Assembly (NCBI RefSeq): GCF_004331685.1
Contig: NZ_SJSM01000001.1
Span: 120,994-184,993, forward strand
DNA length: 64,000 nucleotides
Reading direction: 5' to 3'
Source of the DNA: Pedobacter hiemivivus
GTDB lineage: Bacteria > Bacteroidota > Bacteroidia > Sphingobacteriales > Sphingobacteriaceae
In this document: piece by piece, positions 9,075-16,483 of the stretch
Layout: each line of letters begins with the position of its first letter
Position numbering within the stretch: the stretch's first letter is position 1
The notes under the pieces: model-generated
What the model saw: the letters and a program-made list of their open reading frames with translations, nothing else
Told to the model about the DNA's origin: nothing
Database searches by the model: none
Translations under genes and position numbers: made by a program

Positions 9075-9121
9075 GGGATTATTTTTGACTATTTCGGGAT
9101 TGAATTAACGAAATCGGGATT
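9075..9121. promoter_or_regulatory. Triple GGGATT direct repeat, candidate AraC-family operator
   Basis: GGGATT begins at 9075, 9096 and 9116, that is at 21- and 20-bp steps, so the three boxes lie on one face of the helix. Copies two and three share TCGGGATT. AraC-family proteins commonly bind direct repeats two helical turns apart next to the -33/-35 element, and this array ends 12 bp upstream of the candidate receptor -33. The regulator at 1453-2448 is the obvious candidate. The site also faces the importer promoter at 9284-9314. Confidence 0.45.
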
Positions 9122-9283
9122 ATCTCATTGGATAACTAACTGGATAGCGCGAGGAGACCACAGAAAACACAACACATTAAAACACTAATAAACAACAAGA
9201 TAGAAACTAAAAAAAATAAACACATGCTAAAGTAAAACTTTGAAAATGATAAAATACCGATACCGACAATCCAAGCTAAGCTA

Positions 9284-9314
9284 TTTGGAATCATTTTAAT
9301 TAAAGCTTCCTTTG
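9284..9314 (+). promoter_or_regulatory. Candidate promoter of the haem ABC importer
   Basis: TTTG (9284-9287), 19 bp, TTCCTTTG (9307-9314), close to TAnnTTTG with one mismatch. The ATG of the binding protein follows 32 bases later. Spacing fits the Bacteroidota housekeeping promoter. Confidence 0.4.
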
Positions 9315-9346
9315 CATCGTTATAGAATACCTAATACAATTATAAT

Positions 9347-10183
9347 ATGAAGAAATCCTTATACATTTTACTACTGATTTTACTGGGCTACAGCGTATCT
9401 ACCAACGCAAGCTTTGCCCCAAAACGAATCATCACGCTTAGTGCTGCGCTTACCGAAACAGTTGATGCGCTAGGTTTTGGTCCACAGATCGTGGCCATTG
9501 ATGTGACCAGCACCTACCCTGCTTACACAAGCAAGCTTCCTAAAGTAAGCCAGAACCGGACCGTATCTACAGAAGGACTCATCTCTTTTAGTCCTGATCT
9601 TGTTTTATCCCCCGAAGGAGGGCTATCGAAAGCGACCGAATCTCAATTAAAATCTGCAGGTATTAAGGTGGTCATCCTTAAACAGGAGTTTTCCGCTAAA
9701 GGAGCATCTACCTTCATCAGACAAGTGGCTGCCGCTCTTGGTGCTACTGCAAAAGGCGAAGAACTGGTTAAGAAAACTGAACCTGAAGTAAATAAGGCAC
9801 TAGCCCTTGTAAAGGAAAATCCGAAATCGCCTAAAGTATTATTTATTTATGCCCGAGGAACCGGAGTAATGATGGTAGCCGGTAAAGACACCAATATTGA
9901 TGCAATCATTAAATTGGCCGGTGGCAAAAATGCAGCTCAGGGATTCTCTAAGTTTAAACCGTATACTACTGAATCTTTGGTAAATGCTAATCCAGACATC
10001 ATACTTATGTTCGATTTCGGCTATAAAAGTCTTGGTGGAGCTGCAAGCATCTTAAAAATGCCAGGCGTTTCCTTAACCAATGCCGGTAAAAACAAAAGGA
10101 TAGTAGAAATGGACGGGGAGCTATTAACGGGGTTTTCGACCAGACTAGCCCAGGCAATTACACAACTAAATGACAAGTGGTGA
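9347..10183 (+). CDS. hmuT: Haem ABC transporter, substrate-binding protein
   Basis: 278 residues with a signal peptide (about 1-22, cleavage near TNASFA). Two periplasmic-binding-protein lobes of the BtuF/HmuT/FhuD type are visible: RIITLSAALTETVDALG (27-43), SPDLVLSPEGGL in lobe one, and NANPDIILMFDFG in lobe two, ending with DGELLTGFSTRLAQAI, the helix typical of HmuT proteins. It would bind haem in the periplasm and deliver it to the permease. The family also carries cobalamin and siderophores; haem is preferred here because of the divergent HmuY/receptor/haem-oxygenase genes. Overlaps the permease gene by seven bases. Confidence 0.78.
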   Translation: MKKSLYILLLILLGYSVSTNASFAPKRIITLSAALTETVDALGFGPQIVAIDVTSTYPAYTSKLPKVSQNRTVSTEGLISFSPDLVLSPEGGLSKATESQLKSAGIKVVILKQEFSAKGASTFIRQVAAALGATAKGEELVKKTEPEVNKALALVKENPKSPKVLFIYARGTGVMMVAGKDTNIDAIIKLAGGKNAAQGFSKFKPYTTESLVNANPDIILMFDFGYKSLGGAASILKMPGVSLTNAGKNKRIVEMDGELLTGFSTRLAQAITQLNDKW

Positions 10184-11223
10184 GTAAAAAAGTATTGTTA
10201 TACCTTGTATTAATCATTGCCTTATTTATAGCGTCAGCCTTTTCGATGGGCTTAGGTGCCGTTAAAATCCCTATCAAAGAGGTATTAATCATACTTTCAA
10301 AAAAAATTGGATTGTTTGCCGATACCCCCGTCTCAGCCCAATATGAAGGTGTTTTAAATATTGTACGTCTGCCCCGCGTAGCAATGGGTCTGCTGGTTGG
10401 CGCAGCCCTTGGCATTTCGGGAACTGCTGTTCAGGGCATTTTTAGAAACCCATTGGCAGAACCGGGATTGATCGGGATTTCTGCCGGGGCATCCCTGATG
10501 GCAGTTATTATTATTGTGCTTGAAGTAGCACTATTTGCTGGTCTAAGTAACCTATTGGGTTATTATCTACTGGCATTCGGTGCTTTTAGTGGTGCCGGAA
10601 TAGCCGCGATGCTGGTCTACCAAATTTCGCGTACGGATGGTAAATCAAATGTAGCCACGATGCTACTCGCAGGCATTGCCATCAATGCGCTGGCTGGTGC
10701 ATTAACAGGATTGATCACCTATATAGCAGATGATCAGCAATTGCGGAATATTACATTTTGGATGTTAGGCAGTCTGGCCGGAGCTACATGGGAAACAGTA
10801 CTGGCCATAGCGCCTTTTGTTTTAATTCCGGTGTTGTTATTGCCGCGCATGGGTAAAGCCCTAAATGCGTTTTCACTGGGTGAAGTACAAGCGGCACAAC
10901 TTGGCTTAAAAGTAAACCAGATCAAAAGAAATGTAGTCGTACTGGCCACCATGGGCGTTGGCGCAGCGGTAGCAGTCTCAGGTATCATTAGTTTTGTAGG
11001 CTTACTTGTACCACATACCATCCGGCTCTTTATAGGTGTAGACAATAAACATGTGCTACCGGCATCTGCCCTGCTTGGTGCATTAATGCTTACACTGGCG
11101 GATATGTTGTGCCGAACCATCATTGCCCCTATTGAACTCCCAATTGGCGTAATCACGGCCTTACTGGGTACCCCTCTGTTTTTGTATATTTTAATTAAGG
11201 ATAAAAAGAAACTCGTTTTATAA
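10177..11223 (+). CDS. hmuU: Haem ABC transporter, FecCD-type permease
   Basis: 348 residues, about ten membrane helices, the size of BtuC/FecCD/HmuU permeases. Family motifs include LPRVAMGLLVGAALGISG near the N-terminus, FRNPLAEPGLIGISAGA in the middle, and SGIISFVGLLVPH followed by IRLFIGVD near the cytoplasmic coupling helix. Translation appears to start at GTG 10177 (or the adjacent GTG 10180), inside the end of the binding-protein gene, so coupling is likely. The ATPase gene starts two bases after its stop. Confidence 0.85.
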   Translation: MVSKKVLLYLVLIIALFIASAFSMGLGAVKIPIKEVLIILSKKIGLFADTPVSAQYEGVLNIVRLPRVAMGLLVGAALGISGTAVQGIFRNPLAEPGLIGISAGASLMAVIIIVLEVALFAGLSNLLGYYLLAFGAFSGAGIAAMLVYQISRTDGKSNVATMLLAGIAINALAGALTGLITYIADDQQLRNITFWMLGSLAGATWETVLAIAPFVLIPVLLLPRMGKALNAFSLGEVQAAQLGLKVNQIKRNVVVLATMGVGAAVAVSGIISFVGLLVPHTIRLFIGVDNKHVLPASALLGALMLTLADMLCRTIIAPIELPIGVITALLGTPLFLYILIKDKKKLVL

Positions 11224-11224
11224 A

Positions 11225-12022
11225 ATGCTGATCGCGGATTCGTTGACATTTGAAATAGGTAAAAGATCGCTGGTAAAGGATATTTCTTTTAGCATCCGTC
11301 CTGGTGAACTGCTCATTATTCTTGGTGCCAATGGAGCAGGAAAATCGAGCTTGTTCCGCCTGCTAAGTGGAGAGAAAATGCCTACGCGTGGCCACATACA
11401 ACTACATGGAAAAGAAATCGCTGCGTATACGGTTGCAGAACTTGCCTTAAAACGTGGTGTGCTTAACCAGCAGAACATCGTAAATATGGCTTTTACGGTC
11501 ATGGAGATCGTAATGATGGGCAGATATCCGCATTATAGCAACAGTCCCGCAGTAAAAGACATAGAAATAGCACAGCAGGTAATGGAGCTAACCGGTGTTA
11601 TCGACTTTGCAGACCGTTCTTACTTAACATTATCAGGCGGCGAACAACAAAGGGTGCAGTTGGCTAGAGTGCTTGCTCAGATCTGGGATGTGCCCAATGC
11701 ATTGTTGCTCATGGACGAACCTGTAGCCAGTTTAGATTTACAATATCAGCAGCAAACATTAGCTATAGCCAAAATGCTAAGCAAACGAGGCTTTATGGTG
11801 GTTAGTATTTTGCATGACATTAATCTGGCGGGGCAGTATGCCGACCGCATTATTATGCTAAAAAATGGCAGGAAGTGGTATGATGGTACGGCCGCCGAAG
11901 TATTAAGCTCCAAAAATATTTATGACGTGTTTGAAATCAACTCAGACGTGTATACCAACCCAAGAACATTGAAACACTTTTTTATTCCAAGGAACGTTTC
12001 ACTAAATATAAATTCGCAATAA
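11225..12022 (+). CDS. hmuV: Haem ABC transporter, ATP-binding protein
   Basis: 265 residues. Walker A GANGAGKSS (34-42), signature LSGGEQQR (136-143), Walker B LLLMDEP (160-166) and the switch His in SILHDINLA are all intact. The N-glutamine-rich Q-loop region (NQQNIV, 81-86) is characteristic of HmuV-type ATPases. It powers the permease encoded directly upstream. Last gene of the importer operon; the next gene begins 30 bases on with its own -7-like element. Confidence 0.85.
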   Translation: MLIADSLTFEIGKRSLVKDISFSIRPGELLIILGANGAGKSSLFRLLSGEKMPTRGHIQLHGKEIAAYTVAELALKRGVLNQQNIVNMAFTVMEIVMMGRYPHYSNSPAVKDIEIAQQVMELTGVIDFADRSYLTLSGGEQQRVQLARVLAQIWDVPNALLLMDEPVASLDLQYQQQTLAIAKMLSKRGFMVVSILHDINLAGQYADRIIMLKNGRKWYDGTAAEVLSSKNIYDVFEINSDVYTNPRTLKHFFIPRNVSLNINSQ

Positions 12023-12040
12023 TTTTATCTGTAAATCAAC

Positions 12041-12048
12041 TATTTTTG
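12041..12048 (+). promoter_or_regulatory. -7-like element abutting the 44-codon gene
   Basis: TATTTTTG matches TAnnTTTG exactly and ends four bases before the ATG at 12053. No good TTG is seen 18-20 bp upstream. If functional, transcription would start at or next to the initiation codon. Confidence 0.3.
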
Positions 12049-12052
12049 CATT

Positions 12053-12187
12053 ATGACCACCAAATCTACATCCGAAAAAAAAACAGCATTATTAAAATGG
12101 CTGAGAAAAGTTGGGGTATGGGGATTCCTCTTTTTCCTGATTAAAGGCTTGATATGGCTTGCGTTGGGCTATTGGGTGATCAAATAG
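12053..12187 (+). CDS. Small single-helix membrane protein (44 aa)
   Basis: 44 codons, too short for usual gene calling. A basic N-terminal part (TTKSTSEKKTALLKWLRKVG) is followed by one hydrophobic helix (WGFLFFLIKGLIWLALGYWVI) and a terminal Lys. The codon use and amphipathic charge pattern (positive inside) look like a real inner-membrane peptide. It lies between the importer ATPase and the cold-shock gene with a -7-like element right in front. I do not recognise a family; function unknown. Confidence 0.55.
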   Translation: MTTKSTSEKKTALLKWLRKVGVWGFLFFLIKGLIWLALGYWVIK

Positions 12188-12242
12188 TGGAACGTTTAAG
12201 CTAGCCTTTATGCTAGCAATCAGTCACATCAATAAATAATAT

Positions 12243-12272
12243 TTTGATTTACAATAAATTACATTACCTTTG
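12243..12272 (+). promoter_or_regulatory. Promoter of the cold-shock gene
   Basis: TTTG (12243-12246), 18 bp, TACCTTTG (12265-12272): an exact match to the Bacteroidota consensus. The ATG lies 23 bases further, so the leader is short, unlike the long thermosensing leader of E. coli cspA. Confidence 0.65.
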
Positions 12273-12295
12273 TTAAATATTTAAATAATAATACA

Positions 12296-12487
12296 ATGCA
12301 ACAAGGAACAGTAAAATTCTTCAATGAGACAAAAGGTTTTGGATTTATCGTACCAGCTAATGGTGACGCTGAAATTTTTGTTCATTCATCTGGCTTAATC
12401 GATAGCATTCGTGAGAATGATTCAGTAAGCTATGACATCGAGCAAGGTAAAAAAGGCTTGAACGCAATTAATGTTAAGATTAGCTAA
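12296..12487 (+). CDS. Cold-shock domain protein
   Basis: 63 residues, a single five-stranded OB-fold cold-shock domain. RNP1 is KGFGFI (13-18) and RNP2 is EIFVHSS (26-32), with aromatic residues that stack on single-stranded nucleic acid. Acts as an RNA chaperone in the cytoplasm. Monocistronic: own consensus promoter before it and a strong intrinsic terminator 23 bases after its stop. Confidence 0.92.
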   Translation: MQQGTVKFFNETKGFGFIVPANGDAEIFVHSSGLIDSIRENDSVSYDIEQGKKGLNAINVKIS

Positions 12488-12510
12488 TCAAAATATTTAT
12501 AAATTGTTAA

Positions 12511-12544
12511 AAACATCCACCCTAACAGGTGGATGTTTTTTTTT
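12511..12544 (+). terminator. Intrinsic terminator after the cold-shock gene
   Basis: Arms AAACATCCACC (12511-12521) and GGTGGATGTTT (12528-12538) form an 11-bp stem with a six-base loop, followed by a run of T to 12544. Confidence 0.85.
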
Positions 12545-12630
12545 GAGCCCTAAATTGCATCCCGTTTTGTAATTTTGCCAAAGAGGCTGTTTCTATCGAG
12601 CGGCTTCATCATATTAATACATTTACATAT

Positions 12631-13353
12631 ATGGAAACTCTAAATAACAAAACAGCGCTGATTACTGGCGCCGGTAAAGGTTTAGGTAAAGCAATAGCAC
12701 TTACACTTGCAAAAGAGGGTGTAAACTTAGCCTTGGTATCAAGAACGGCAAGTGATCTTGAAAAGGTAAGTGCGCAAGCCAAACAAATTAATCCTGCGAT
12801 TAAAGTCGTGTATGCAACAGCAGATGTGGCTAACCTTGATGAGGTAGCTGCTGCCTGTGCAAAAATTACAGCTGAAATCGGCAACATAGATATCCTGGTA
12901 AACAATGCTGGTATTGCCAAATTTGGCAAATTTCTGGAGCTGGAAGTCAGCGACTGGGAAAGTATTGTAAAAACCAATTTATTTGGTCCTTACTACTTTA
13001 TTAAACAAATCTTGCCCCAAATGCTGGAACGCAAGAGTGGTGATATTGTTAACGTTTCTTCGACAGCAGGACTTAAAGGTTCTCCTTTAACAAGTGCTTA
13101 TAGTGCATCCAAGTTTGGACTGATCGGCTTATCAGAATCATTGATGTTTGAAGCAAGAAAGTCTAACGTACGTGTATTTACGCTCACTCCAAGTACTATT
13201 GCTACTGATCTGGCGCTAGCCAATAAGCTTACAGATGGCAATCCAGACTCAACACTTCAACCAGAAGATTTTGCTGAACTACTGGTTGCGCATTTAAAAC
13301 TTCCAAACCGCGCATTGGTAAAAGATGTTAGTCTTTGGTCTACAAACCCATAA
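12631..13353 (+). CDS. SDR-family oxidoreductase (3-ketoacyl-reductase-like)
   Basis: 240 residues, classical short-chain dehydrogenase. Cofactor motif TGAGKGLG (12-19), NNAG (91-94), catalytic Ser143/144 and YSASK (157-161). The residue after the second beta strand is Arg in SRTA, which favours NADPH. Similar to FabG and to YdfG-type reductases, but the isolated position gives no substrate clue. A bidirectional terminator follows directly after the stop codon. Confidence 0.85.
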   Translation: METLNNKTALITGAGKGLGKAIALTLAKEGVNLALVSRTASDLEKVSAQAKQINPAIKVVYATADVANLDEVAAACAKITAEIGNIDILVNNAGIAKFGKFLELEVSDWESIVKTNLFGPYYFIKQILPQMLERKSGDIVNVSSTAGLKGSPLTSAYSASKFGLIGLSESLMFEARKSNVRVFTLTPSTIATDLALANKLTDGNPDSTLQPEDFAELLVAHLKLPNRALVKDVSLWSTNP

Positions 13354-13393
13354 AAAAACAGAAAAGTCGCAAATGCGGCTTTTCTGTTTTTTT
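13353..13393. terminator. Bidirectional terminator between convergent genes
   Basis: AAAAAACAGAAAAGTCGC (13353-13370), loop AAAT, GCGGCTTTTCTGTTTTTTT (13375-13393). One G-U pair, otherwise a perfect 18-bp stem with A-run and T-run on opposite ends, so it can serve the SDR gene and the opposing DUF4440 gene. Confidence 0.85.
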
Positions 13394-13417
13394 AGCTTAT
13401 TTACATCATTTGGCTAA

Positions 13418-13786
13418 TCAATTCAAAGAAACGTAAAGCTCGTTCTGCGTTAACCAAGTTCCATTTATTTTACGCCAGGTAGCGGCATAATTACCATGAT
13501 ATTTATCATTTTTATAGTTCCACGTACCACTTTCCCATGCAGTATCCCCGCTCTTACTTATGGTGATGGTGTCAGGAATCCGCTCAAACAATGGGCTACT
13601 GTTTGAAAACATATATTTCCAATCGGCAGCAATTTCAGCTTTCCCAATGGTGTAACTACCGTCTCCGGCAATCTGCACAAAATCTTTCATCCAGTGTTTG
13701 GAGACGCCATCTACGTCTTTTTTCGCTATACAACTGTTTGAATCAAGCCTCGCTTGCTTAATTAATAATGTATCTGTTGAATTCAT
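13418..13786 (-). CDS. DUF4440 / SnoaL-like protein
   Basis: 122 residues with the NTF2-like cone fold pattern: an N-terminal helix (LIKQARLDSNSCIAKKDVDG), WMKDFVQIAGDG, then WESGTWNYKND and the final strand ATWRKINGTWLTQNEL that is characteristic of DUF4440. No signal peptide. Twelve bases downstream of the dipeptidase gene, so last in that operon. Such domains bind small ligands or act as isomerases; no catalytic function can be assigned. Confidence 0.75.
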   Translation of the reverse strand: MNSTDTLLIKQARLDSNSCIAKKDVDGVSKHWMKDFVQIAGDGSYTIGKAEIAADWKYMFSNSSPLFERIPDTITISKSGDTAWESGTWNYKNDKYHGNYAATWRKINGTWLTQNELYVSLN

Positions 13787-13798
13787 TAAATAATATTT

Positions 13799-14869
13799 CT
13801 ATCCCCACGCTTTTCTTAAAAAACGAAGCCAGTTGCCATGCATCAGATTTTCAACATCAGCAGTTGAGTACCCTCGATTTTTGAACAATGTAGGGATTTT
13901 TCGAAGATCTGCAATAGTTTCCAGATCGTAAGGACATTGCTCTTTTCCAAAAGCACCATCCAAATCCGAGCCTATACCTACATGATTTGCGTTTCCTGCG
14001 AGCTGGCAAATGTGATCTATATGATCTATCATCACCTCAAGATTACAATTCATGGCTTTTGGATCGGACTTTCCGCGAACCCAGCCAGGCACCATCATCC
14101 AGGCATCTAAAGCAGCACCTATAACCGCACCTCTATCTATCAATACCTTAATTTGCTCATCACTAAACTGACGGTTATGGTTTACCAAAGCACGACAATT
14201 GTTGTGCGAAGCCCATACATGTCCATTAAAGTGCGCCAACGCTTCCCAAAAACTATCATCGCATAAATGTGTAGCATCCAAAATGATATTCAACCGCTCC
14301 ATTTCTTTTAATAGCTCTTGCCCTTTATGCCCCATAAACCCAGTTGCATCTGTACCTTGAGCATATCTTCCCGGCCCGTAATGTGCCGGGCCTACAGCTC
14401 TTAATCCACTGAGATACGCTTTTTCTAAATGATGGACGGTTATCAGAGAATCTGCACCTTCAAGACTTAAGATATAGCCAATTGGTTTCTTAGTATCATC
14501 AATGTCTGTTTTCCATAAAGCCAGATGGTTTTCCAGGATCTCCAGACGATTAATCTGTACCATCTCTCCTGCTTCCTCCATGGCTTTATACCAGGCAAGC
14601 TGTCCCTGAGTTTGCGCCCAAGCTTGTGCCGGCGAGTGCCAGCCTGGCAAATTATTTCCTGGCGCTACAAAACGTGCAATCTGAGTAGCCACAACCAATC
14701 CAATCTTCCCTTTTCTCAGTTCTGGCAAGGAAACAACACATTTAGCCCTATCAGGCTTATCCATTAATCCTTCTTCTCTTTTATTGATGGAAGAAACCGG
14801 TAAAGTCAAATCGCGGTTCCATTCCAACGCGTTCATACTTAAATCCAAATGGGCATCGATTGCAAACAT
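13799..14869 (-). CDS. Membrane-dipeptidase-type peptidase (M19)
   Basis: 356 residues without signal peptide. Binuclear-zinc ligands of family M19 are present: H-x-D as His7/Asp9 (DAHLD), the bridging Glu in SLEGAD, His in DATHLCD, His in ASHNNCRAL, and the late GIGSDLDG segment. M19 enzymes cleave dipeptides, including those with a C-terminal D-residue. It lies three bases after a D-threonine-aldolase-like gene, within an operon for GH20, GntP and RidA, which points to D-amino-acid-containing dipeptides as substrates. Specificity is inferred. Confidence 0.85.
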   Translation of the reverse strand: MFAIDAHLDLSMNALEWNRDLTLPVSSINKREEGLMDKPDRAKCVVSLPELRKGKIGLVVATQIARFVAPGNNLPGWHSPAQAWAQTQGQLAWYKAMEEAGEMVQINRLEILENHLALWKTDIDDTKKPIGYILSLEGADSLITVHHLEKAYLSGLRAVGPAHYGPGRYAQGTDATGFMGHKGQELLKEMERLNIILDATHLCDDSFWEALAHFNGHVWASHNNCRALVNHNRQFSDEQIKVLIDRGAVIGAALDAWMMVPGWVRGKSDPKAMNCNLEVMIDHIDHICQLAGNANHVGIGSDLDGAFGKEQCPYDLETIADLRKIPTLFKNRGYSTADVENLMHGNWLRFLRKAWG

Positions 14870-14872
14870 AGA

Positions 14873-16015
14873 CTATATATTAATTTTTCTTTTTCTTGAA
14901 ATAATCTCCCAGGCACCATCAACCTTGTGCTCTTCTACCGTTGCAGCAAAGTCGTACAAGGCTACAGTTGGGCAAATGTGAATGGGTATGCCATACAAAA
15001 CATCTCCTATTTTCAGACCATGTCCCTTAGGCATTTCCAATACCAGATGTTCCTCGCTTTGTCCAATTATTTTAGCCTCTGGTGCATTTAAAAAGTATAC
15101 TCTTTTAGCCAATACGTTCTCTGCAGCAACAGACTTATGTCCTAAATCCAGACTCACTTTGGTCTGATCTGGCAAAGAAATTACCCTGGTAATTAAAACT
15201 GCAGCAACAGCATATTTTTGCTCGGCACAGGCATCATGATAACCTTTGTCCCATAGCACAAAAGTGCCTGGACTACATTCTACATCGGTTAGTTCGGCAT
15301 AAAAGGGATAGGTTGGTGAACCACCCGCAACTATTATGGGGGCAGGTAAACCATTAGCTATTATCTGATCTTTTAAATTATTAATGGAATTCCAGGCCAG
15401 CTGCCAACGTGCTTTTCTTTCTGCTAATGAACTATCGTGGATATGTCCATCATAGCCGTGTAGCCCGATTGCTTTAATCCCCTCCTTAACACTCATTTCC
15501 AGATAAATAGCAAGAGCATTTTCATTTGGCAATATCCCGGTTCTGTTCATACCTAAATTCAAATCCAGAAATACGTTAATCTCCAAACCGGCATGCTTGG
15601 CTGCCTGAGAAAGCTCATTTAATGAATATGCGTTATCAACCAAGGATGAGAACTTTGTGGACGGAAAAGCGCTTACAAGTGACAAATACCTGTTTATTTT
15701 TGGGCCAACTAGCTGATAAGCCAGGAGGACATCGGCAGCTCCACAACGCCCCAACATCTCGGCTTCGGCAATTGTGGCACATTTAAACTTAGTGATTCCG
15801 GCATTTATCATTAATGTGGTGAGCTCTGCCGACTTATGTGTTTTTACATGGGGACGCAGTCTATTTACCGCATCAATGCTGTTTAATAGCAGTTTTATAT
15901 TGTCTGCAATACGATTGGGATAAAAAACCAAAGCCGGAGAATCGAGCTCATTTACGTTATCTATCTTAAACCAATCTCGTTCTGAAGGTCTTTCAACGCT
16001 AGTCATGGAGTTCAA
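14873..16015 (-). CDS. D-threonine aldolase / D-serine dehydratase-like PLP enzyme
   Basis: 380 residues. N-terminal alanine-racemase-like TIM barrel with the PLP lysine in RPHVKTHK (Lys58), and a C-terminal beta domain with the metal-binding pair His346 and Cys348 (IHICPTVALYD). This architecture is shared by D-threonine aldolase and eukaryotic-type D-serine dehydratase (DSD1). It acts on a beta-hydroxy-D-amino acid in the cytoplasm. The start overlaps the RidA gene by 17 bases, and RidA proteins remove reactive enamine intermediates made by PLP dehydratases, so a dehydratase activity is attractive but not proven. Confidence 0.82.
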   Translation of the reverse strand: MNSMTSVERPSERDWFKIDNVNELDSPALVFYPNRIADNIKLLLNSIDAVNRLRPHVKTHKSAELTTLMINAGITKFKCATIAEAEMLGRCGAADVLLAYQLVGPKINRYLSLVSAFPSTKFSSLVDNAYSLNELSQAAKHAGLEINVFLDLNLGMNRTGILPNENALAIYLEMSVKEGIKAIGLHGYDGHIHDSSLAERKARWQLAWNSINNLKDQIIANGLPAPIIVAGGSPTYPFYAELTDVECSPGTFVLWDKGYHDACAEQKYAVAAVLITRVISLPDQTKVSLDLGHKSVAAENVLAKRVYFLNAPEAKIIGQSEEHLVLEMPKGHGLKIGDVLYGIPIHICPTVALYDFAATVEEHKVDGAWEIISRKRKINI

Positions 16016-16472
16016 ATAAGGCTTCTATTTCGATAGGGATATTGTCTGGTAACGAACCAAAACCAACTGCGCTCCGGGTGCCGATACCATTTTCTTCACC
16101 CCACACCTGGGCAAAAAGCTCACTACAGCCATTAATTACAAAGGGATGTTTTTCAAAATCAGGAGAACAATTTACCATTCCTAACACCTTTATTACTCTT
16201 TTTACCCGGTTTAAACTACCTAGATTTGTCTTTATGGTAGACAGCATAGTTAAGCCAACCTGTCTGGCTGCTAGTTTTCCGTCTTCTTTATCAAGGTCGA
16301 CACCGATGCGTCCAATCATTAGACTTTTATCATCGTTAACAGGTCCATGACCAGATAAATAAAGGTACTTACCATCAATTAAAAACGGTTTGTAAACCCC
16401 CAAAGGCTTTGGTGCCGGTGGTAAGGTTAATCCTAATTTATCAAACTGCTCGTCTGCATTAAAAGTTTCCAT
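15999..16472 (-). CDS. RidA/YjgF-family protein
   Basis: 157 residues from ATG at 16472 (METFNADEQF). The longer frame starting at 16556 would run into the permease gene and adds a Cys-rich stretch foreign to the family. Family features: LYLSGHGPVN, then a long helix region TMLSTIKTNLGSLNRVKRVIK with the GMVNCSPDF loop, and the terminal TRSAVGFGSLPDNIPIEIEA. The usual active-site Arg is the one in TRSAV. RidA enzymes deaminate reactive 2-aminoacrylate-type intermediates. Sits between the transporter and PLP enzyme genes. Confidence 0.85.
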   Translation of the reverse strand: METFNADEQFDKLGLTLPPAPKPLGVYKPFLIDGKYLYLSGHGPVNDDKSLMIGRIGVDLDKEDGKLAARQVGLTMLSTIKTNLGSLNRVKRVIKVLGMVNCSPDFEKHPFVINGCSELFAQVWGEENGIGTRSAVGFGSLPDNIPIEIEALFELHD

Positions 16473-16483
16473 AGCTATATCAT

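Noticed and set aside
8994..9346. Possible cobalamin riboswitch before the ABC importer, because BtuCDF-type genes follow
   Set aside because: No B12-box-like or multi-stem riboswitch pattern was recognised; the region is AT-rich and the neighbours are haem genes.
10734..11249. 171-codon minus-strand frame within the haem permease and ATPase genes
   Set aside because: It lies wholly opposite hmuU/hmuV, whose family motifs are intact. Its composition (Ser/Thr/Pro-rich) is that of an antisense shadow, with no recognisable motif.
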